A stretch of 64,000 nt of DNA from Desulfonatronum thioautotrophicum (GCF_000934745.1 NZ_JYNO01000012.1:1-64000), one strand, 5' to 3'. Positions 29,009-38,253 are shown, counted from the stretch's first letter. Notes: generated by a model not told the origin, from the letters alone. Program-made: numbers and translations.

Positions 29009-29566
29009 CGAACAAGTTCTTTTTCTTTGTAATCTTACATAAACATCATAGGCCAGCCATACGGCCAAAACCATAATGATGATCTTGCCGGTAAGCTGGA
29101 ACCGGGTCACTTCATAAACCGCATAGGCCTCCATGAGCAGCGCCGGAACCTTGCCCAGGGTGGAGGCCGCGGCGAATAGGCCCAGGGAAACCTTGCCCAC
29201 GGCCGCGCCCAGAGTGGCGACAATGGCCGGAGCAAAGGGCAGCATCCGAAGCAGGAAGATCAGTTGAAAGGCCTCGCGGCCCTGCGCGTTGACCAGGGTT
29301 TGGGCCTGGGGATAGTCGGTAAGCGCAGCCTGGGCCGATGAGCGAAATCCGGCGCGGTAAAGCAGGAATGCTGTGATCGCTCCCAGGGATTCGCCCAGGA
29401 AGGAGATGAACGCGCCCATCCAGAAACCGAAGAGGGCGATGTTTGCCGCGGTAATGAAAAACGTCGGGAATACCCCGATGATGGTGACCAGGATGTTCAG
29501 GCCGATGCTGACCAGCGCGGCATACATGCCGTATTGCCGCAGCAGTTCGATGATGCTTTCGGTCAT
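29000..29566 (-). CDS. TVP38/TMEM64 (VTT/DedA-like) membrane protein
   Basis: A 188-residue inner-membrane protein with five or so hydrophobic segments. The segment GVFPTFFITAANIALFGFWMGAFISFLGESLGAITAFLLYRAGFR matches the conserved VTT core in style (proline, then glycine-rich with acidic residue), and a second conserved part reads LRMLPFAPAIVATLGAAVGKVS. Relatives include DedA-family proteins implicated in lipid handling and membrane homeostasis. It starts 9 bases after the PerM-like gene, with which it is cotranscribed. Confidence 0.85.
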   Translation of the reverse strand: MTESIIELLRQYGMYAALVSIGLNILVTIIGVFPTFFITAANIALFGFWMGAFISFLGESLGAITAFLLYRAGFRSSAQAALTDYPQAQTLVNAQGREAFQLIFLLRMLPFAPAIVATLGAAVGKVSLGLFAAASTLGKVPALLMEAYAVYEVTRFQLTGKIIIMVLAVWLAYDVYVRLQRKRTCSKK

Positions 29567-29575
29567 GGCGGGAGA

Positions 29576-30778
29576 TCATTGCGGGGATTGAGAAGCCGGC
29601 GGCCCGTTGGTGGACGATCCTTCCCTGTCCGGTTCCGTAGCCTGGGTCAGGTACTTCCGGCGCACCAGGCGCCAAACCACCACGAAGAACGCGGTCAGGG
29701 GGATGGCCAGAATCATGCCCAGAACGCCGCCCAGGGCCTTGCCCCAGAAAAATATGGCGATGATGATCACCAGTGGATGCAGTCCGGTACTGCGGCCCAT
29801 GATCCGTGGGGTAAGCAGATAGCTTTCCAGGAGCTGGACTCCAGTGAAGATGCCCAAGACCAGGGCCAGGAGCAACAATCCGCCGTCCTGCTGCAGGTAG
29901 GCCAAAGGCAGGACCGTGAGCAGGCCCAGAAGACTGCCCAGATATGGGATGATGTTCAAAAGCCCGATGGTGATGCCCAGCAGGGCGCCAAATTTGAGCC
30001 CAACCAGGGAAAACCCCGTGGCCATGAGGATGCCCATGATCAGCCCGATGAGGATTTGGCCGCGGAAAAAGGCAACCATGATCCGGGCGAACTCGCCAGT
30101 CAGGAATGTGATATCCTCACGCAGCCATTGCGGAATGAAGGACAGTTGCTCGTCCAGTGCGCGCAAGGGATCTTTGTCGGTCAACAAGAAGAAGAACAGG
30201 TAGATCGGAATGACGGCTGTACCGGCGGCCAAGGTAAACGTGCGTCCCAGAAAATCTCCCAAGGTATTCAGGGCGGGCATGGAAGCCTGGACGATCTTTT
30301 CCAGGTGTTCACTGAAAGATTGCAGGTGCTCGCGCAGGGTCTCAGGGCTCAGGGAGGATTCGACCCAGTCCGCGGTATCGGGAAACAACCGGGCAATCAG
30401 GTCCGAGGTCTGTTCGACAAGAACCGGAAGGTGCTCCAACAGCGATCGGAATTGGGAGAGGATCACCGGCAGAATCAGGGCTCCTAAGAGTCCCACGGTG
30501 AGCAAGACGATGCCGTAGAGCAGGGCAATGGCAGCGATCCGGCCAATGCGCAGGAATTGCTGGAACCAGCGCACCAACGGTTTAAGCAGCAGGGCCAGAA
30601 TACCGGCAACGGCAAGGGGCCAAAGCACGTCGGAAAAGTAGATCACCAATCCCTGCAGCAAAAGAAAGATGCCAAAAAAGAACGCGCCGATGAGGTTCAG
30701 GGCCAATACAACCAGGGCGAGGCTGATGAGTCGGCGTTGCAGCGGAGAGAGGAAATCAGAGTGATTGCTGGAGGACAT
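29576..30778 (-). CDS. AI-2E/PerM family transporter
   Basis: A 400-residue polytopic membrane protein of the AI-2E transporter superfamily: paired helices at the N-terminus (LALVVLALNLIGAFFFGIF), a cytosolic or periplasmic amphipathic middle part, then the conserved segment GLLNIIPYLGSLLGLLTVLPLA and PRIMGRSTGLHPLVIIIAIFFWGKALGGVLGMILAIPLTA. Members export small molecules or act as Na+/H+ antiporters; the substrate here is unknown. It is the first of two genes with the VTT protein. Confidence 0.88.
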   Translation of the reverse strand: MSSSNHSDFLSPLQRRLISLALVVLALNLIGAFFFGIFLLLQGLVIYFSDVLWPLAVAGILALLLKPLVRWFQQFLRIGRIAAIALLYGIVLLTVGLLGALILPVILSQFRSLLEHLPVLVEQTSDLIARLFPDTADWVESSLSPETLREHLQSFSEHLEKIVQASMPALNTLGDFLGRTFTLAAGTAVIPIYLFFFLLTDKDPLRALDEQLSFIPQWLREDITFLTGEFARIMVAFFRGQILIGLIMGILMATGFSLVGLKFGALLGITIGLLNIIPYLGSLLGLLTVLPLAYLQQDGGLLLLALVLGIFTGVQLLESYLLTPRIMGRSTGLHPLVIIIAIFFWGKALGGVLGMILAIPLTAFFVVVWRLVRRKYLTQATEPDREGSSTNGPPASQSPQ

Positions 30779-30789
30779 GGGCAGCCAAC

Positions 30790-30821
30790 AAAAAAGGCCG
30801 CTGTGGAAAGCGGCCTTTTTT
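30790..30821. terminator. bidirectional rho-independent terminator
   Basis: AAAAAAGGCCGCT and AGCGGCCTTTTTT form a long stem with a 6-base loop and A/T tracts on both sides, 20 bases after the cold-shock gene stop. Confidence 0.9.
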
Positions 30822-30841
30822 GATATATTCTGCGTGAATTT

Positions 30842-31051
30842 TTAGTCGAGTTCCTGAACGTTCGAGGCTTGCAGGCCTTTGTCGCCATCGACAATCTCGA
30901 AAGAAACCCTGGCCCCTTCCCGGAGCGTCTTGAAACCGCCGCCTTCAATGGCCGAGAAATGAACAAAGACGTCCTTGCCGTCTTCCTGGCCATCCGGGGT
31001 GATGAAACCGTAACCTTTCTGCTTACTGAACCACTTCACGACACCTTCCAT
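30842..31051 (-). CDS. cold-shock domain protein
   Basis: A 69-residue single-stranded nucleic acid chaperone of the CspA family. RNA-binding motifs are KGYGFITPD and VFVHFSAI. The start [13 protein letters not shown] has AAGGAGGT 8 bases upstream; the ORF extends 5' but only through untranslated leader. The leader to about 31110 is a likely 5' UTR, as Csp mRNAs often have. The terminator follows directly. Confidence 0.96.
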   Translation of the reverse strand: MEGVVKWFSKQKGYGFITPDGQEDGKDVFVHFSAIEGGGFKTLREGARVSFEIVDGDKGLQASNVQELD

Positions 31052-31271
31052 AAAAATCAGACCTCCTTGAGAAATACACATAGAACTGATTCGAGCGGCG
31101 CGATGCACGCCCTTTCGGTTTTAGCGGATACTCACGTTTGCCTGGTGGGTCAAGTGAAAAGGGAACAGCGAAAAGGGAACAGCGCCCAGGGTAAGTATGC
31201 GTTCCATCACCTTGAAATCAAAAACGGGGTCGTAAAAAAAGCAGGCTTGCCAAGAACGTGTTCGGTTGCAC

Positions 31272-32210
31272 TCAGAAAAACAGCAGCAACGCCCCAAGGG
31301 CCAGCAGAATCAGTCCCAAGCAGATCCCCAGTCCGGAAAGCAGGACCAGGCGTAGCAGATCGTGTAGCTTTTGGTCTGTCCAGGGAGCATTCTCCGGACC
31401 GAGCCAAGGCTTGGATTTGGTTTGGCCGAAGTAGCGGGTGGGGCCTCCCATGCCGGCCTGGAGGGCCAAGGCCGCGGCGGCCATGGGCCACCCTGCATTG
31501 GGGCTTTCGGTCCGGCTGGCAGCTTCGTGCAGATCGAAAAGACGTACGGAGGGATAGCCCAACAGGTTCGCCGCGGCGACCATTGCCAAGGCTGTTATCC
31601 GGGCCGGCAAATAGGCCAGAATATCATCGGCCCGGGCCGCGGCCCAGCCCAGCTCTCGCCAAGCCGGGGTCTTATAGCCCCACATGGAGTCCATGGTGCT
31701 CACGGTCTTGTATACCCAAAGCCCAACCGGGCCGAGACAGACCAGATAGAAAAACGGGGCCACAAATGCGTCGTTGAGATTTTCACTGATGGATTCTGCC
31801 AGGGCCCGACGGATGCCGTTTTCATCCAGGGCCTCCACGTCCCGACTGACCAACCCGGAAAGGGCCATCCTGGCGGCATCGAGGTTCTGCTCGGACAGCA
31901 ATCGGACGACCCGACGGCCTTCCTGCAGCAGGCCGCCCAGAGCCAGTCCGGCAAAAGCGAGATAGAGGGCAAAAAACCAGCCGACAAGGGGCAAAGAGAT
32001 GGCCGCATGGACCGTGAGGCCCACGATCAGGGCCAAGCCCGCCACGCAAAACAGGCCTGCCAGGCGTGTGGGCAACGGGCAGGAGCGGGCAAGGGGTTCC
32101 AGGCGGTTCAGTGTCCATCCGATGAGGCGGACCGGATGCGGCCATTGCGGCGGATCCTTGAGCCAGAGGTCCAGGGCCGCGGCCAGCAAGGGGATGGTCA
32201 ACCAGATCAC
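31272..32210 (-). CDS. cbiB: adenosylcobinamide-phosphate synthase
   Basis: Attaches the aminopropanol arm to adenosylcobyric acid in cobalamin synthesis (CbiB/CobD). The 312-residue inner-membrane protein has DPPQWPHPVRLIGW near the N-terminus, the conserved ESISENLNDAFVAPFFYLVCLGPVGLWVYKTVSTMDSMWGYKTP segment in parts, and YLPARITALAMVAAA and SPNAGWPMAAAALAL. GTG at 32210 is the only possible start after an upstream stop codon and has no strong ribosome-binding site. No other cobalamin gene is adjacent. Confidence 0.9.
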   Translation of the reverse strand: MIWLTIPLLAAALDLWLKDPPQWPHPVRLIGWTLNRLEPLARSCPLPTRLAGLFCVAGLALIVGLTVHAAISLPLVGWFFALYLAFAGLALGGLLQEGRRVVRLLSEQNLDAARMALSGLVSRDVEALDENGIRRALAESISENLNDAFVAPFFYLVCLGPVGLWVYKTVSTMDSMWGYKTPAWRELGWAAARADDILAYLPARITALAMVAAANLLGYPSVRLFDLHEAASRTESPNAGWPMAAAALALQAGMGGPTRYFGQTKSKPWLGPENAPWTDQKLHDLLRLVLLSGLGICLGLILLALGALLLFF

Positions 32211-32258
32211 GGAGGCGAGATTGGTCCAGGTTGTGGGTCAGGCGGGTAAAGGGAGGAG

Positions 32259-32510
32259 TCAATCCTCAAACAGGCTGAGCTGCACTTCGCGCGGTTTGCC
32301 GGCAACAGGCGGCACGCCGCAAGCGGTTGCGGAGGTGTCCTTGACTTTCCGTTTCCGGCGGGGAAATGGATTTTTCCCGGTACGGAAGGGATGCAGAACG
32401 CAGGAGAGGTCCGGACAGAGGCGAACTTCCTTGGGACTGCCGCCGCAACATTCCAGGCACTTGGCCCGAATTGCCTTCAGCGGGTTGCGAAGTGGGCGTT
32501 TTTTGACCAT
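32259..32510 (-). CDS. small cysteine-rich protein, putative zinc-binding
   Basis: An 82-residue basic protein starting MVKKRPLRNPLKAIRAKCLE. Four to five cysteines are arranged as KCLECCGGSPKEVRLCPDLSC, followed by LHPFRTGKNPFP. This C-x2-C(C)...C-x4-C pattern with PxRxGKNP is recurrent in short phage-type and bacterial proteins and probably binds a metal. A longer frame to 32633 would overlap ettA by 50 bases. It lies between ettA and cbiB on the same strand. No ribosome-binding site is evident. Function unknown. Confidence 0.6.
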   Translation of the reverse strand: MVKKRPLRNPLKAIRAKCLECCGGSPKEVRLCPDLSCVLHPFRTGKNPFPRRKRKVKDTSATACGVPPVAGKPREVQLSLFED

Positions 32511-32583
32511 GGCAGGCAGAGCATAGAGGCGGATGTGGCTCCGGAGGCACGGTTGGCTTTCCGGAGCCGGGACGTCGGCAGGA

Positions 32584-34269
32584 TCAACCGCGGGTGAACT
32601 TACGGTACTTGATGCGTTTGGGAACGTCGGCATCCTTGCCCAGGCGTTGGCGGCGATCTTCCTCGTACTCGGTAAAGTTGCCGTCGAAAAAGGTCAGCTG
32701 GCTGTCGCCCTCAAAGGCCATGATGTGGGTGGCGATGCGGTCCAGGAACCAGCGATCGTGACTGATGACCAGGACCGTGCCCGCGAAGTTCAGCAGGGCG
32801 TCCTCCAGGGCGCGCATGGTGTTGACGTCCAGGTCGTTGGTGGGTTCGTCCAGTAACAGGACATTGGCGCCCTCCTTGAGCATTCGGGCCAGGTGCACCC
32901 GGTTGCGTTCCCCGCCGGAGAGCATGCCGACCTTTTTTTGCTGGTCCGCTCCGGTGATGTTGAAACGGCCCAGATAAGCCCTGGCGTTGACATCCCTGCT
33001 GCCCAGGCGGATTAGATCGTGGCCGTCGCTGATCATCTCGAAGACGGTTTTGTCCGCTTCCAGGTCATCGCGTTTCTGGTCCACGTAGGCCAGTTTCACG
33101 GTCTCGCCCACGGAGATGCGGCCGGAGTCCGGCTGTTCCTGCACGGAAATCATCCGGAACAGGGTGGTCTTGCCGGCCCCGTTGGGGCCAATGATGCCCA
33201 CGATTGCTCCCGGAGGGATCAGGAAATTGGCTTCGACCACGAGCATCCGATCCCCGTAGGCCTTGCTGAGATTTTCCGCCTCGATCACCTTCTGGCCCAG
33301 CCTGGGACCCGGCGGAATGTATATTTCCAGATCCTTGCTTCGCTTTTCGGACTCCTGGGTCAGGAGCTGCTCGTAGGCCCCGATCCGCGCCTTGCTTTTG
33401 GCATGTCTGGCCCGGGGAGACATCCGGATCCATTCCAGCTCCCGTTGCAAGGTTTTCTGGCGGTCGCTCTCGGCTTTTTCTTCCTGGCGCAGGCGCTCCT
33501 TTTTCTGGTCCAGCCAGGAGGAATAGTTGCCTTTCCAGGGAATGCCCTTGCCCCGATCCAACTCCAGAATCCAGCCGGCCACGTTGTCCAGGAAATAACG
33601 GTCGTGGGTCACGGCAATGATGGTTCCCGGATACTGGTGCAGATGGTGTTCCAACCAGGCCACGGATTCCGCGTCCAGATGGTTGGTGGGCTCGTCCAGG
33701 AGCAGGATATCCGGCTGCTGGAGAAGCAGGCGGCACAGGGCCACTCGCCGCCGTTCCCCGCCGGAAACGAGGTTAAGCGGCATGTCCGAAGGCGGGCAGC
33801 GCAAGGCGTCCATGGCCATTTCCAGACGACTTTCCAGCTCCCAGGCATTCAGGGCATCAAGTTTTTCCTGGACGTTTGCCTGTCGGGTGAGCAGGGCGTC
33901 CATGGCGGCGTCGTCCATGGGCTCGGCGAACTGGGCGTTGATTTCCTCGAATTCCTGGAGCAATCGGACTGATTCTCCGGCACCTTCCTCCACCACTTCC
34001 CGAACCGTACGGGTTTCATTGGCCAGGGGTTCCTGTTCCAGATAACCGATGGTGTGGCCTGGAGCCAGGGAGGTCTTGCCCTGGAAATCCTGATCCACCC
34101 CGGCCAGAATTTTCAGCAGGGTGCTTTTCCCTGAGCCGTTCATGCCCAGGACACCGATTTTTGCCCCGTAAAAATAGGATAAAGAGATGTCCTTCAAGAT
34201 CGGCTGCTTGTCGTAGTACTTGCTGACCTTGTGCATGGAGTAGATGATCTTCTTGTCGTCCGTACTCAT
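32584..34269 (-). CDS. ettA: energy-dependent translational throttle protein EttA (ABC-F)
   Basis: Ribosome-associated ABC-F ATPase that gates the first elongation step according to ATP/ADP ratio. Two ABC domains: Walker A GMNGSGKST and GPNGAGKTT, signatures LVSGGERRRVALC and MLSGGERNRVHLA, and Walker B LLLDEPTNHLD and LLLDEPTNDLD. The linker carries the P-site tRNA-interaction motif region (RMSPRARHAKSKARI), typical of EttA, and the C-terminus KRIKYRKFTRG. The ATG at 34269 gives 561 residues, near the E. coli length (555); TTG at 34302 has no ribosome-binding site. Confidence 0.95.
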   Translation of the reverse strand: MSTDDKKIIYSMHKVSKYYDKQPILKDISLSYFYGAKIGVLGMNGSGKSTLLKILAGVDQDFQGKTSLAPGHTIGYLEQEPLANETRTVREVVEEGAGESVRLLQEFEEINAQFAEPMDDAAMDALLTRQANVQEKLDALNAWELESRLEMAMDALRCPPSDMPLNLVSGGERRRVALCRLLLQQPDILLLDEPTNHLDAESVAWLEHHLHQYPGTIIAVTHDRYFLDNVAGWILELDRGKGIPWKGNYSSWLDQKKERLRQEEKAESDRQKTLQRELEWIRMSPRARHAKSKARIGAYEQLLTQESEKRSKDLEIYIPPGPRLGQKVIEAENLSKAYGDRMLVVEANFLIPPGAIVGIIGPNGAGKTTLFRMISVQEQPDSGRISVGETVKLAYVDQKRDDLEADKTVFEMISDGHDLIRLGSRDVNARAYLGRFNITGADQQKKVGMLSGGERNRVHLARMLKEGANVLLLDEPTNDLDVNTMRALEDALLNFAGTVLVISHDRWFLDRIATHIMAFEGDSQLTFFDGNFTEYEEDRRQRLGKDADVPKRIKYRKFTRG

Positions 34270-34319
34270 AATTGTGTCCGCGTGTTTCTCAAAAGCGTTC
34301 AAGCTGGTTCAGGGGGATG

Positions 34320-34371
34320 AAAAAAAACCGGACATCCGTTCGCGGTGATGTTCCACAGCGAGGATGTCCGG
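34320..34371 (-). terminator. rho-independent terminator after small His-rich gene
   Basis: Read on the minus strand, CCGGACATCC...GGATGTCCGG forms a 10-bp stem followed by eight T residues. It ends the HU / small membrane protein transcript before ettA. Confidence 0.9.
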
Positions 34372-34395
34372 CAAAAATGCAAAAATTCAGGCTGG

Positions 34396-34584
34396 TCAGT
34401 GTCCGTGGCCGTTGTGCTCGTCGTCTTTGAGAGTATCCTTGATGGATTTCAAAACAACGTAGCCGACGCCTGTTCCGATGAGGATCAGGGCCATGTAGAA
34501 CGCGCCCATGAAGATGGCGTGGTCAGGCATCCACCAGGGGATGTCCTGGGGCAGAAAGCTCTGAATGGTCTCTCCTGGAAGCAT
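34396..34584 (-). CDS. small single-span membrane protein with His-rich tail
   Basis: A 62-residue protein with one hydrophobic segment (about 24-46, AIFMGAFYMALILIGTGVGYVV) and a charged C-terminus ending DEHNGHGH, which could bind a metal. GGAG-like bases (AGGAGTG) lie upstream of the ATG. It is 22 bases after the HU gene on the same strand and ends at a strong terminator. I do not recognise the family. Confidence 0.7.
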   Translation of the reverse strand: MLPGETIQSFLPQDIPWWMPDHAIFMGAFYMALILIGTGVGYVVLKSIKDTLKDDEHNGHGH

Positions 34585-34606
34585 GGTTCACTCCTGTGCA
34601 AAAGAT

Positions 34607-34879
34607 TTAATTGACGGCGTCCTTGAGCAGTTTTCCGGGGCGGAACTTGACGACCTTGCTGGCCGGGATCTTGATTTCCTCGCCGGTTCGAGGATTGCGG
34701 CCGGTGCGTTCCTGCCGTTCCTGAACCTCGAATGTGCCAAAGCCGGTCAATGTCAGTTTTCCGTTGGAAGACAATACTTCCTCAACGGAATCAATGAAGG
34801 CATTGAGGGCACTCTCCGCATTCGCCTTGGTCATTCCGGCCTTGTTGGCGACTTTCGCCACCAGATCCGCCTTTGTCAT
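34607..34879 (-). CDS. hup: DNA-binding protein HU
   Basis: Histone-like DNA-bending protein, 90 residues. The start MTKADLVAKVANKAGMTK has AAGGAG 8 bases upstream. The DNA-binding arm has TGFGTFEVQERQERTGRNPRTGEEI and KVVKFRPGKLLKDAVN. It forms homodimers, or heterodimers with another HU/IHF subunit. Confidence 0.96.
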   Translation of the reverse strand: MTKADLVAKVANKAGMTKANAESALNAFIDSVEEVLSSNGKLTLTGFGTFEVQERQERTGRNPRTGEEIKIPASKVVKFRPGKLLKDAVN

Positions 34880-35211
34880 AACGCTTTCTCCTTTTGCACT
34901 TATGGGTGATGGTGAGAAATATTCCCCGTCCCTTGAAGGACAGCTCAAATCAACAACCTTCCTTGGCTGGCGTCTAGCTCAAAGCTGTTGTCATTGCAAG
35001 AAAGACAAGGAAAAAACTGTCACGCAAGGCCGAAAGCCCCGCATTGTACCTGTAGTTACCCTGCGGTCAATTCGATTTGCCATATTCAATCTTTGCCCTG
35101 TTGTCCATGGTTTTCCCGCGGTGAGCGGCAACTTGTCAGGAATCCTGCGATTACGCTAAACAAAAAGGAACACGAAACAGACACGGATCGTCAACATGAA
35201 GGAGGACATTC
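34880..35211. other. intergenic region upstream of HU gene
   Basis: 332 bases between divergent genes. It must hold the HU promoter (minus) and that of the gene at 35212 (plus), the latter with AAGGAGGA before its ATG. I found no repeat, RNA gene or clear promoter box. Confidence 0.4.
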
Positions 35212-35679
35212 ATGCCGCGACGCGCGCCCCTGGAAGCGGAAATGTACGATCATCTCGGCCCGTCACGTTTTTCGGCCCAAGGTTTTCTCGGCAAGGATAC
35301 CCGCGAGTTTGAGGAGATTCTGGCTGATGACGCCCAGACCTTGCAAGGTTTAGGCGTGAGCAAGGACCGACTCCTTAAGGCACTGCGGGATGTCTATGAC
35401 CAGGCATTGCAAGCCGGTGGCGAACCGGTTGCAATCAGGGCCGGGGTCGTTGCGGAATGCCTGGAGTGCCGGGGCAGGGTTCCATCTCCCTTTCCCGGCG
35501 AGGGCACCTTCCCCAAACACCAGGTCCGGGTGTTCCGGGAAGATGAAGAGCAATCGTTTGCCATTACGCCCTTGGCCCTGCACCTGATTGACCGGCACGA
35601 TTTTTTTCAAGGCATCGGCTCTCCGTTTCGGATCGACCCGGCACAAGCTGTGGCCTTGCTGGGCTTGGCCGGAACGTAA
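35212..35679 (+). CDS. conserved hypothetical protein
   Basis: A 155-residue soluble protein (MPRRAPLEAEMYDHLGPSRF...). It has two cysteines in AECLECRGRVPSPFPGEG, a Cys-x2-Cys pair that could bind metal, and a C-terminal hydrophobic end (AVALLGLAGT). The ribosome-binding site AAGGAGGA is strong. No domain is recognised, and no neighbour on its strand suggests a role. Confidence 0.7.
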   Translation: MPRRAPLEAEMYDHLGPSRFSAQGFLGKDTREFEEILADDAQTLQGLGVSKDRLLKALRDVYDQALQAGGEPVAIRAGVVAECLECRGRVPSPFPGEGTFPKHQVRVFREDEEQSFAITPLALHLIDRHDFFQGIGSPFRIDPAQAVALLGLAGT

Positions 35680-35762
35680 CGCCGCAGGTTTCCTTTTCAG
35701 CTGAGTCCGGTTTTGCGGACCATGCCGACAGGGCGTTTAGTGGGCAATGCCCCATCGCTTTT

Positions 35763-36659
35763 TCATGTCTTTCGCTTGAGATCATCAAACGCCGCAATCC
35801 GTTCCCAGGCTTCTTCGGCGGTTTTCACGTACTCGAACAGGTCCAGGTCCTGGGGGGAGATGGTTCCGGCATCCACTAACGCCTCGAAGTTGATCACCTT
35901 GTTCCAGAATTCGGAGCCAAAAAGCAGCACGGGCATCGGGGCGATCTTCCGGGTCTGGATCAGGGTCAAAGCTTCGAAGAGTTCATCCAGGGTGCCGAAT
36001 CCTCCGGGGAAAACCACCAATGCCCGGGCCCGGATCAGGAAATGCATCTTCCTGATGGCGAAATAATGGAATTGAAAGCAGAGTTCCGGGGTGATGTAGG
36101 GGTTGGGGGCTTGTTCGTGGGGCAACACGATATTCAGGCCGATACTCTTGGCCTGGACGTCGTCCGAACCGCGGTTGGCCGCCTCCATGATGCCTGGCCC
36201 ACCTCCGGTGACCACCACATGGGTATTCTTTTCCGCGCACTGGCAATTATCAGAGATAATCCGGGACAGCTTGCGAGCCTCTTCGTAGTACCGGCTATGT
36301 TCGAGTCCGGCCTGAGCAGCATTGAGCCGGGTCTGGGCCTCCGCGGAATCCGGCTGCTCCTGGAGCACAGCCTTGGCGGCATCCAGCCGGGCCTGGGCGG
36401 TTTCTGCGTCCAATAGCCTGGCGCTGCCAAAGAGGACCACGGTGGATTCGATGCGATGCTCCTGCATCAACAGCTCGGGTTTGAGCAGTTCCAGCTGCAG
36501 GCGCACCGGGCGCAAGGCATCCTGCAAAATGAAGTCATTGTCCAGAAATGCCAAGCGGTAGGCGGCGGATTCGGTCTGCGGCGTCGAAGGTTGATGAGTT
36601 GTCGTCGTGGCGTCGTCTTTGGCCGAGGGGAATAGGGTTTTGCGGGGAGAGCTGGCCAT
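35763..36659 (-). CDS. LOG family protein (TIGR00730-like)
   Basis: A 298-residue Rossmann-fold protein with the LOG signatures GGGPGIMEAANRG and VVFPGGFGTLDELFEALT. Family members are nucleoside 5'-monophosphate phosphoribohydrolases that release bases from nucleotides (originally misannotated as lysine decarboxylases). Helical extra segments lie at residues 40-110. AGGAG lies upstream of the ATG. The gene is monocistronic. Confidence 0.9.
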   Translation of the reverse strand: MASSPRKTLFPSAKDDATTTTHQPSTPQTESAAYRLAFLDNDFILQDALRPVRLQLELLKPELLMQEHRIESTVVLFGSARLLDAETAQARLDAAKAVLQEQPDSAEAQTRLNAAQAGLEHSRYYEEARKLSRIISDNCQCAEKNTHVVVTGGGPGIMEAANRGSDDVQAKSIGLNIVLPHEQAPNPYITPELCFQFHYFAIRKMHFLIRARALVVFPGGFGTLDELFEALTLIQTRKIAPMPVLLFGSEFWNKVINFEALVDAGTISPQDLDLFEYVKTAEEAWERIAAFDDLKRKT

Positions 36660-36802
36660 GGTGGGCTCCTTTTATGAGTTCTGAAAAGGACGTTTTTTGG
36701 CGATTTTTTCACGCATCGTCAACTTTGCGACAGCCTTGCTTTCATTTTGAAGCGATCCGGTTGCCAAGCAGGGGGATGACCGCCTATGTCTGCTTGGTTT
36801 AA

Positions 36803-36953
36803 CAGTCCGTTGAAAAACTCCCAATTGCTGCGTCGCTGCAAAAAGTTCAAACTCTCACGTATGAATAAATACGCTTCTACCTTGAACTTTTTTTGCTCCT
36901 TGCACTTGGGGTTTTTGAACGGACTGCCGGGTAAGGACTTTTTCAACACTCAG
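36803..36953. repeat. dispersed palindromic element, copy 2
   Basis: 151 bp with the same ends as copy 1 (CAGTCCGTTGAAAAACTCCC ... GAACGGACTGC ... GACTTTTTCAACACTCAG). The central stem differs completely: AAAAAGTTCAA with TTGAACTTTTT instead of the CCGGCAC stem. It lies upstream of the M29 aminopeptidase gene. The short ORF across it is not a gene. Confidence 0.88.
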
Positions 36954-36993
36954 TTAAGGATGCATGAAACCAAATAGAAGGAGATTCAACCGG

Positions 36994-38193
36994 ATGTTGA
37001 CGGAAAAACACCTGAATGCCTATGCCCAGGTCATGATTTGGGCTCTGGATACGGCCCGACGGCGCAAATTACGTAAAGGGAACATAGTTCTGCTCCAATC
37101 CGACCCTGCCGCCGCACCACTCGCCGAAAAAATCTATAGCCTGTTGCTGCGCCGCTCATTGCAGCCGGTGGTACGCTGGAATCCCACGGTGCACATGGAG
37201 CACGACTTTTATGCCCTGGGCGAAGACAAACAACTCACCTTCCACCCACCGGGAACCAAGGAACTGTTGGGAGCCTTGCATGGCGCGATCCATCTACGGG
37301 CTCCGGAGTCTCTGGTCCACTTGCGTGATATTCGTCCGGAGCGAATCAGCTTGGCCACCCTGGCCCGCAAGCCGCTTCGGGATATCCTGGATGCCCGGGA
37401 GCATCGAGGGCTCTTCGGCTGGACCCTGGCCATGCTGCCCACGCAGCAGATGGCTGAGGCCGCGGACATGGATCTGGAAGCCTATTCCCGGCAGATCGTC
37501 CGCGCGTGTTATCTGGACAGTGACGACGCCGTGGCCAGTTGGCAGGAGGTCTTTGCCGCGATCAGCCGAATCAAGCGCTGGCTGAACGGCCTGAATCCGA
37601 AAGCACTCCACGTGGCGTCCGAGAACATGGACCTGGAAGTTTCCATCGGTGAGCGGCGCCGGTGGGTGGGGCTTTCCGGACACAATATTCCCAGCTTTGA
37701 AGTTTTTCTTTCTCCGGACTGGCGGGGGATTCGCGGTGTCTATTTTGCGGATCAACCCTCTTATCGCAATGGGAATTTGGTCTCCGGAGTGCGCCTGGAA
37801 TTTACGGATGGCCGGGTGAGTTCCGCTCAGGCGGAGCAAGGAGAGGCGTTTTTACGCTCCCAGGTGGCCATGGACCAGGGGGCGGCCCAGGTCGGCGAGT
37901 TTTCACTGACCGACAAACGCTTTTCCCGAATCTCGGCCTTCATGGCCAATACCCTGTATGACGAAAATTTCGGTGGAGAGCAGGGCAACTGCCATCTGGC
38001 CCTTGGCTCTTCGTATGTCGAATCCTTCTCCGGCAAAATGGACGAGCTGAATACGCGACACAAACGCAGCCTGGGATTCAACGAGTCTGCGTTGCATTGG
38101 GATCTGGTCAACACCCAGAGCAAAGTCGTCACCGCACGATTGCGATCTGGAAAGTCTCAGGTGATTTACGAGAATGGGCAGTTTCTTTGTTAG
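36994..38193 (+). CDS. M29 family aminopeptidase (aminopeptidase T-like)
   Basis: Metallo-aminopeptidase of the thermophilic aminopeptidase family, 399 residues. Metal-site segments are ENMDLEVSIGERR, HNIPSFEVFLSPDWRGIRG, GEFSLTDKRFSRI, TLYDENFGGEQGNCHLALGSSY and HWDLVN. The ATG at 36994 is preferred: AGAAGGAG lies 10 bases upstream, inside the longer frame that begins at 36964. The gene is followed by the rhodanese-YceI fusion 60 bases downstream. Confidence 0.9.
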   Translation: MLTEKHLNAYAQVMIWALDTARRRKLRKGNIVLLQSDPAAAPLAEKIYSLLLRRSLQPVVRWNPTVHMEHDFYALGEDKQLTFHPPGTKELLGALHGAIHLRAPESLVHLRDIRPERISLATLARKPLRDILDAREHRGLFGWTLAMLPTQQMAEAADMDLEAYSRQIVRACYLDSDDAVASWQEVFAAISRIKRWLNGLNPKALHVASENMDLEVSIGERRRWVGLSGHNIPSFEVFLSPDWRGIRGVYFADQPSYRNGNLVSGVRLEFTDGRVSSAQAEQGEAFLRSQVAMDQGAAQVGEFSLTDKRFSRISAFMANTLYDENFGGEQGNCHLALGSSYVESFSGKMDELNTRHKRSLGFNESALHWDLVNTQSKVVTARLRSGKSQVIYENGQFLC

Positions 38194-38253
38194 TGACCCA
38201 CTCAACGTTAGCGGAGAACCGTGAGTCCGCATTTCATGATATAGGAGAATCCA

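Noticed and set aside
31141-31190. short direct repeat GGGAACAGCG upstream of the cold-shock gene
   Set aside because: Only two copies of about 14 bases; no function can be supported.
36786-36977. 63-codon ORF over repeat copy 2
   Set aside because: Encoded by the dispersed element; no ribosome-binding site and no independent conservation evident.
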